From JAUIEH01 sp964483375 (GTDB taxonomy: Bacteria > Pseudomonadota > Alphaproteobacteria > Caulobacterales > Maricaulaceae): a stretch of DNA of 15,799 nt. The stretch covers positions 1 to 15,799 of the forward strand of contig CAZABJ010000060.1 of NCBI GenBank assembly GCA_964483375.1, in the 5' to 3' direction. The translations under genes and the position numbers were made by a program. Positions 12,594 through 15,799 of this stretch are shown in pieces (positions within the stretch are counted from its first letter, which is position 1; each line of letters begins with the position of its first letter). The notes beneath the pieces were generated by a model that was given only the letters and a program-made list of their open reading frames with translations, was not told where the DNA came from and made no database searches.

Positions 12594-13793
12594 ATGAATA
12601 TTCACGAACACCAAGCCAAAGCCCTGCTGAAATCCTACGGCGCGCCTGTGGCCGAGGGAGCCGTCGTCTTTTCGGTCGACGAAGCCGCGGACGCCGCAGC
12701 GAAGTTGCCCGGCCCGCTCTGGGTGGTGAAGGCGCAAATCCATGCCGGCGGTCGCGGCAAGGGCAAGTTCAAAGAGCTGGGCCCGGACGCCAAGGGCGGG
12801 GTTCGCCTGGCGAAGAGCCCCGACGAGGTTCGCGTCCATGTCGGGGACATGCTCGGCAACACGCTTGTCACCAACCAGACAGGCGATCAGGGCCGCGTCG
12901 TGCAGCGCGTCTACATCGAAGACGGCGCGGACATCGCGCGGGAGCTCTATCTGTCCGCGCTGGTCGATCGCGCGAACGGACGCATTGCGTTCGTCTGCTC
13001 GACTGAAGGCGGCATGGACATCGAAGAAGTCGCTCACGAGCATCCCGAGAAGATCGTCACCGTCCATGTCGACCCCGCCGCGGGCTACCAGCCCTATGTC
13101 GGCCGACGCGTCGCGGATGCGCTGAAGCTCGAAGGCGCGGCGGTGAAGCAATGCGTGAAGCTGGTGGGGCAGCTCTACAAAGCCTTTGTCGAAACGGACA
13201 TGAGCCAGCTCGAAATCAACCCGCTTATCGTCATGGAGAACGGCGATCTGCGCGTGCTCGACGCAAAAGTGAATTTCGATTCCAACGCGCTTTACCGCCA
13301 GCCCGACGTGCTGGAACTGCGCGATCTCGCCGAAGAAGACGAGAAGGAAATCGAGGCGTCGAAATACGACCTCGCCTACATCGCGCTCGACGGCGATATC
13401 GGCTGCATGGTGAACGGCGCGGGCCTGGCTATGGCCACGATGGACATCATCAAGCTCTACGGATCCGAACCCGCTAACTTCCTCGACGTGGGCGGCGGCG
13501 CTTCCAAAGAGAAAGTCACCGCGGCCTTCAAGATCATCACCGCCGACCCGAAGGTGAAAGGGATTTTGGTCAACATCTTCGGCGGCATCATGAAATGCGA
13601 CGTCATCGCTGAGGGCGTGCTGGCGGCGGTGAACGAGGTCGGCTTGCAGGTGCCGCTCGTGGTTCGCCTTGAGGGCACCAATGTCGAACTGGGCAAGAAG
13701 ATCATCCGCGAAAGCGGCCTGAACGTCATCCCCGCCGACGACCTCAACGATGCGGCGCAAAAGATCGTCGAGGCGGTGAAGGCGCTGGCGTGA
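12594..13793 (+). CDS. sucC: Succinyl-CoA ligase (ADP/GDP-forming) beta subunit
   Basis: The 399-aa ATP-grasp subunit of succinyl-CoA synthetase. With SucD it converts succinyl-CoA to succinate with substrate-level phosphorylation in the TCA cycle. It begins MNIHEHQAKALLKSYGAPVAEG, the family signature. VVKAQIHAGGRGKGK is the nucleotide-binding ATP-grasp region, and EINPLIV (about 206-212) and LDAKVNFDSNAL contribute the metal and substrate site. FLDVGGGASKEKV and GILVNIFGGIMKCDVIAEG (about 323-341) belong to the C-terminal ligase-CoA domain. Length is normal. The ATG at 12594 has GAAGG about 11 nt upstream. Its TGA overlaps the ATG of the following small secreted-protein gene (TGATG). sucD does not follow directly as it usually does. 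Confidence 0.97.
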   Translation: MNIHEHQAKALLKSYGAPVAEGAVVFSVDEAADAAAKLPGPLWVVKAQIHAGGRGKGKFKELGPDAKGGVRLAKSPDEVRVHVGDMLGNTLVTNQTGDQGRVVQRVYIEDGADIARELYLSALVDRANGRIAFVCSTEGGMDIEEVAHEHPEKIVTVHVDPAAGYQPYVGRRVADALKLEGAAVKQCVKLVGQLYKAFVETDMSQLEINPLIVMENGDLRVLDAKVNFDSNALYRQPDVLELRDLAEEDEKEIEASKYDLAYIALDGDIGCMVNGAGLAMATMDIIKLYGSEPANFLDVGGGASKEKVTAAFKIITADPKVKGILVNIFGGIMKCDVIAEGVLAAVNEVGLQVPLVVRLEGTNVELGKKIIRESGLNVIPADDLNDAAQKIVEAVKALA

Positions 13794-14380
13794 TGCGGAT
13801 CGGCGCCATCGCGCTCTTAGGCGCGAGCATCGCGCTCGCGCCTGCGACTGCGCAGAAGGGCCCGGGCGCGGCGACGGCGCCGGCGGCTTCCTCACCAGCG
13901 ATCGCGCCGCCGCCCGGGGCGTCGCCTCTGGTGCGATCGTTCTTCGAGATTTGCGCCCCCGCGCTTGAGGACGTCAACGCCGGACGCGCCGCCGCCCTCG
14001 CGCACGGATGGTCGCTGGAGGGCCTTGAGGCCCCGCCGATGCCGCCTGGGCTGGGCTCGTTCGTGGCGTTGAGCGGCGGGTATCCCGACGCGGACATGTC
14101 GCTCGTCCATCTCACCGAGAGCTTCTATCCCCACGCCATGACGCGGATGTGCGCCATGCAGATCCACCGGGTCGGCGCCGAAGCGCCGCCGGTGAGCATT
14201 CCGCTGTTGGATCAGACGCCAGGCTTTGAAGGCGGTTTCGGCGGCGCGCCGACGGGCGCTGGCGCCGGGCGCTGGAGCCGTGATAGTGGCGACGGCGGCT
14301 GGATCACATTGGACGTCGTCATGGAACACGGTTTCGTTGCGATGACGCTCGCACATCTCATTCCTGCAGCGGGATCGTGA
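13793..14380 (+). CDS. Secreted two-cysteine protein of unknown function, paralogue A
   Basis: A 195-aa protein not recognised as a named family. Residues 1-20 form a Sec signal peptide (MRIGAIALLGASIALAPATA-Q). Residues 21-44 are a Pro/Ala linker. The folded part starts with SPLVRSFFEICAPALEDVNAGRAAALAHGW (44-73, given here only as its motifs FFEIC and PALEDVNAGR), has a second cysteine in TRMCAMQIH (117-125) and ends WITLDVVMEHGFVAMTLAHL (170-189). It has only two cysteines (C54, C120), in positions equal to those in the next gene's product, so a disulfide in the periplasm is likely. The ATG at 13793 shares TGATG with the sucC stop, so it is coupled to sucC; the GTG just before (13790) is an alternative start. 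It is 58 nt from the next paralogue. Confidence 0.8.
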   Translation: MRIGAIALLGASIALAPATAQKGPGAATAPAASSPAIAPPPGASPLVRSFFEICAPALEDVNAGRAAALAHGWSLEGLEAPPMPPGLGSFVALSGGYPDADMSLVHLTESFYPHAMTRMCAMQIHRVGAEAPPVSIPLLDQTPGFEGGFGGAPTGAGAGRWSRDSGDGGWITLDVVMEHGFVAMTLAHLIPAAGS

Positions 14381-14438
14381 CGTTGACGCTGCGGCGTCGC
14401 TGAGGTTGAAGCCCGGTTGAGCAACACGAGGAACGTTT

Positions 14439-15035
14439 ATGCGTGGGATTATGATTGCGGCGTCAGGCGCCGCAGCCGTCGCGGCCGCCGCATCGTCGGC
14501 CGCCGACAAGCAAGTGGGTCCGCTTCAAACGCCGCAGCAGGAGCCGCCGCCCGCGGCCGAGGCTGAGCAGAACGACGCCGGGATCGCCGCGCCGGCGGAC
14601 GCCGGCCCGGTGACGGCGCTGTTCTTCACGGTCTGCGGCCCCGCGATGGAGGACCTCGCGCTCGGTCGAGAGAGCGCGGACGCGGCCGGTTTGCTCAATA
14701 TGGGGGGGAGCCCGCGGACGGTCTGGCCGGAAATGACCCGGGTGACCGAGCATGTCGGCGCCGTGGACGGGGTGAACGTGACGATTGCGATCGCGCAAAT
14801 CGACTATCCCGACATCACCCTATCGCGCTGTGAGCTGCAGGCGGAGGGGTTTGAAGATCCGCCCTTCAGCCACACGGAGATGGAGGCGGTCGCCGGCTTC
14901 TCCGGTCCCTCCGCGCGCATGGGCTCGCAGGGCCTCGCCCGGCGCAGCCGCGTTCAGGGCGACGACGTGATCACCCTGACGATGGACTACAATCGCGACG
15001 CGGCCCGGCTGGCGCTTGTCCGCATCGCTCGCTAA
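14439..15035 (+). CDS. Secreted two-cysteine protein of unknown function, paralogue B
   Basis: A 198-aa protein with an Ala-rich signal peptide (about 1-22), a Pro/Gln/Glu/Ala linker (about 23-55) and a domain related to the preceding gene's product. PVTALFFTVCGPAMEDLALGR (57-77; 20-residue core alignable to the FFEICAPALEDVNAGR block), SRCELQAEGF (129-138) and DVITLTMDYNRDAARLALV (176-194) align in order with paralogue A. The two cysteines C66 and C131 are spaced 65 apart, against 66 in A. The domain is probably a small periplasmic alpha/beta fold with one disulfide; function unknown. GAGGAA lies 5 nt before ATG 14439. It stands between sucC and sucD, 114 nt before sucD. Both paralogues have high-GC codon use like their neighbours, with no sign of recent foreign origin. 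Confidence 0.8.
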   Translation: MRGIMIAASGAAAVAAAASSAADKQVGPLQTPQQEPPPAAEAEQNDAGIAAPADAGPVTALFFTVCGPAMEDLALGRESADAAGLLNMGGSPRTVWPEMTRVTEHVGAVDGVNVTIAIAQIDYPDITLSRCELQAEGFEDPPFSHTEMEAVAGFSGPSARMGSQGLARRSRVQGDDVITLTMDYNRDAARLALVRIAR

Positions 15036-15043
15036 CCGAGCTC

Positions 15044-15085
15044 CGGCGGCGCTAGCGGTCCGGGTCCGGTTCCCAAGCGCCGCCG
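15044..15085 (+). promoter_or_regulatory. Ten-bp stem inverted repeat in the sucD leader
   Basis: CGGCGGCGCT (15044-15053) is exactly complementary to AGCGCCGCCG (15076-15085), with a 22-nt loop that contains the tandem GGTCCG GGTCCG. It lies between the stop of paralogue B and the sucD ribosome-binding site. There is no T-run after the stem. It may be an RNA-stability or processing structure separating sucD from the preceding cistrons, or a partial terminator in front of a separate sucD promoter. Confidence 0.45.
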
Positions 15086-15149
15086 ACTGGGCTATCAACC
15101 CGCCACACCGTCCTTTCCGCCCGCGATTCGCTTTTAGGGGGCGCGCCTC

Positions 15150-15799
15150 ATGGCCATTCTCGTCGACGAAAACACCAAGGTGATCACCCAAGGGGTCACC
15201 GGCTCGCACGGCACTTTCCACACCAAACAAGCCGTGGCTTACGGCACGAAAATGGTGGCCGGCGTCACCCCGGGCAAAGGCGGGACGACCCACGCCGACC
15301 CTGAACTCGCCCATCTGCCGATTTTCGACACGGTGGCGGAAGCAAAAGAGGCCACCGGCGCCACGGCCTCGGCCGTCTATGTGCCGCCGCCCTTCGCGGC
15401 CGACGCCATTCTTGAGGCCATCGACGCGGGCGTCGAACTCATCGTCACGATCACCGAGGGCATTCCGGTCGTCGATATGGTCGCGGTGAACCGAGCGCTC
15501 GACGGCTCCAAGTCGCGCCTTATCGGTCCGAATTGCCCCGGCGTGCTGACCCCGGGCGCCTGCAAGATCGGCATTATGCCGGGCAGCATCTTTTCGCGCG
15601 GTTCGGTGGGCGTGGTGTCGCGCTCGGGAACCCTCACCTATGAGGCCGTGTTTCAGACCACCAATGAAGGCCTGGGCCAGTCGACGGCGGTCGGCATCGG
15701 CGGCGACCCGGTGAAAGGCACCGAGTTCACCGACATGCTGGAGCTGTTCCTCGCCGATGACGAAACCAAGTCGATCATCATGATCGGGGAGATCGGCGG
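15150..15799 (+). CDS. sucD: Succinyl-CoA ligase alpha subunit, 3'-truncated by window edge
   Basis: The first 216 codons of an approximately 295-codon gene for the CoA-binding alpha subunit, partner of SucC. It begins MAILVDENTKVITQGVTGSHG, with the Rossmann glycine loop at QGVTGSHGTFHTKQA (14-28). VTPGKGGTTH, VYVPPPFAADAI and IGPNCPGVLTPGACKIGIMP follow as in the CoA-ligase family, then VGVVSRSGTLTYEAVFQTT and VGIGGDPVKGTEFTDMLELF. The phosphorylated histidine (in a GHAGA-type segment of the family) lies beyond the window end. AGGGGG (15136-15141) is 8 nt before the ATG. No frame disruption is seen. Genes for 2-oxoglutarate dehydrogenase (sucA, sucB) would be expected downstream. Confidence 0.97.
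   Translation, partial: MAILVDENTKVITQGVTGSHGTFHTKQAVAYGTKMVAGVTPGKGGTTHADPELAHLPIFDTVAEAKEATGATASAVYVPPPFAADAILEAIDAGVELIVTITEGIPVVDMVAVNRALDGSKSRLIGPNCPGVLTPGACKIGIMPGSIFSRGSVGVVSRSGTLTYEAVFQTTNEGLGQSTAVGIGGDPVKGTEFTDMLELFLADDETKSIIMIGEIG

Noticed and set aside
12129..13895. A 588-codon open frame on the minus strand opposite doxX and sucC
   Set aside because: Length is explained by GC-rich third positions in the sense genes. The sense strand encodes unmistakable DoxX-type and SucC proteins, and the antisense protein resembles nothing.
14385..14398. GACGC-TGCG-GCGTC hairpin between the two secreted paralogues
   Set aside because: A five-bp stem is expected by chance at this GC content and has no T-run.
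1..15799. Mobile island or prophage borders
   Set aside because: No integrase, transposase, tRNA, terminal direct repeats or phage structural genes were found. The methylase alone is not enough to call a prophage.
1..15799. CRISPR arrays, tRNA or rRNA genes
   Set aside because: No regularly spaced repeats and no tRNA- or rRNA-like conserved segments were seen on either strand.

Overview
The window is high-GC (roughly two thirds G+C) chromosomal DNA from an alphaproteobacterium. The malate dehydrogenase and succinyl-CoA ligase sequences are typical of that class. The gene content (bufferin operon, LytTR membrane regulator, Tat-type carotenoid oxygenase) would fit the Caulobacterales/Maricaulales/Hyphomonadaceae neighbourhood. 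The genus cannot be read from the sequence alone.

Layout: (1) 2-931, malate dehydrogenase missing its first dozen or so residues, followed by a REP-like inverted repeat (969-1060). (2) 1082-3545, minus strand, a tight three-gene operon: DUF2306 membrane protein, secreted DUF2141 protein, exported carotenoid oxygenase. A membrane-anchored LytTR regulator (3684-4487) is divergent from it. (3) 4484-5020, a GNAT acetyltransferase on minus, divergent from a phage-type adenine methyltransferase (5110-5637). That gene overlaps by 101 nt a PD-(D/E)XK nuclease-like protein with an apparent signal peptide (5537-6178). (4) 6172-6900, minus, an exported redoxin with a CPVC motif; a perfect 14-bp palindrome lies in its leader. 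(5) 7121-9625, a PhoD-like phosphatase lipoprotein and an MFS-like transporter. (6) 9773-12447, a complete bufferin (RiPP) operon: BufA-type precursor (DUF2282), MNIO enzyme BufB (DUF692), partner BufC (DUF2063) and a DoxX-family membrane protein. (7) 12594-15799, sucC, then two tandem, mutually related, secreted two-cysteine proteins of unknown function, then the 5' two thirds of sucD.

The TCA genes mdh and sucCD, commonly neighbours in alphaproteobacteria (mdh-sucC-sucD-sucA-sucB), form the frame. About 11.7 kb of accessory genes lies between mdh and sucC, and about 1.4 kb of secreted paralogues lies between sucC and sucD.

The most distinctive system is the bufferin operon. A Sec-exported precursor with four cysteines would be modified in the cytoplasm by BufB/BufC and then act as a periplasmic metal (copper) buffer. 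The system type is known from recent work. Unusual here are the long C-terminal tail of the precursor and the enlarged, cysteine-containing loop in the DoxX protein. The least explained items are the sucC-sucD intervening paralogue pair and the methylase/nuclease overlap. I see no tRNA, rRNA, CRISPR array or insertion sequence, and no gene-free stretch longer than 300 bases.
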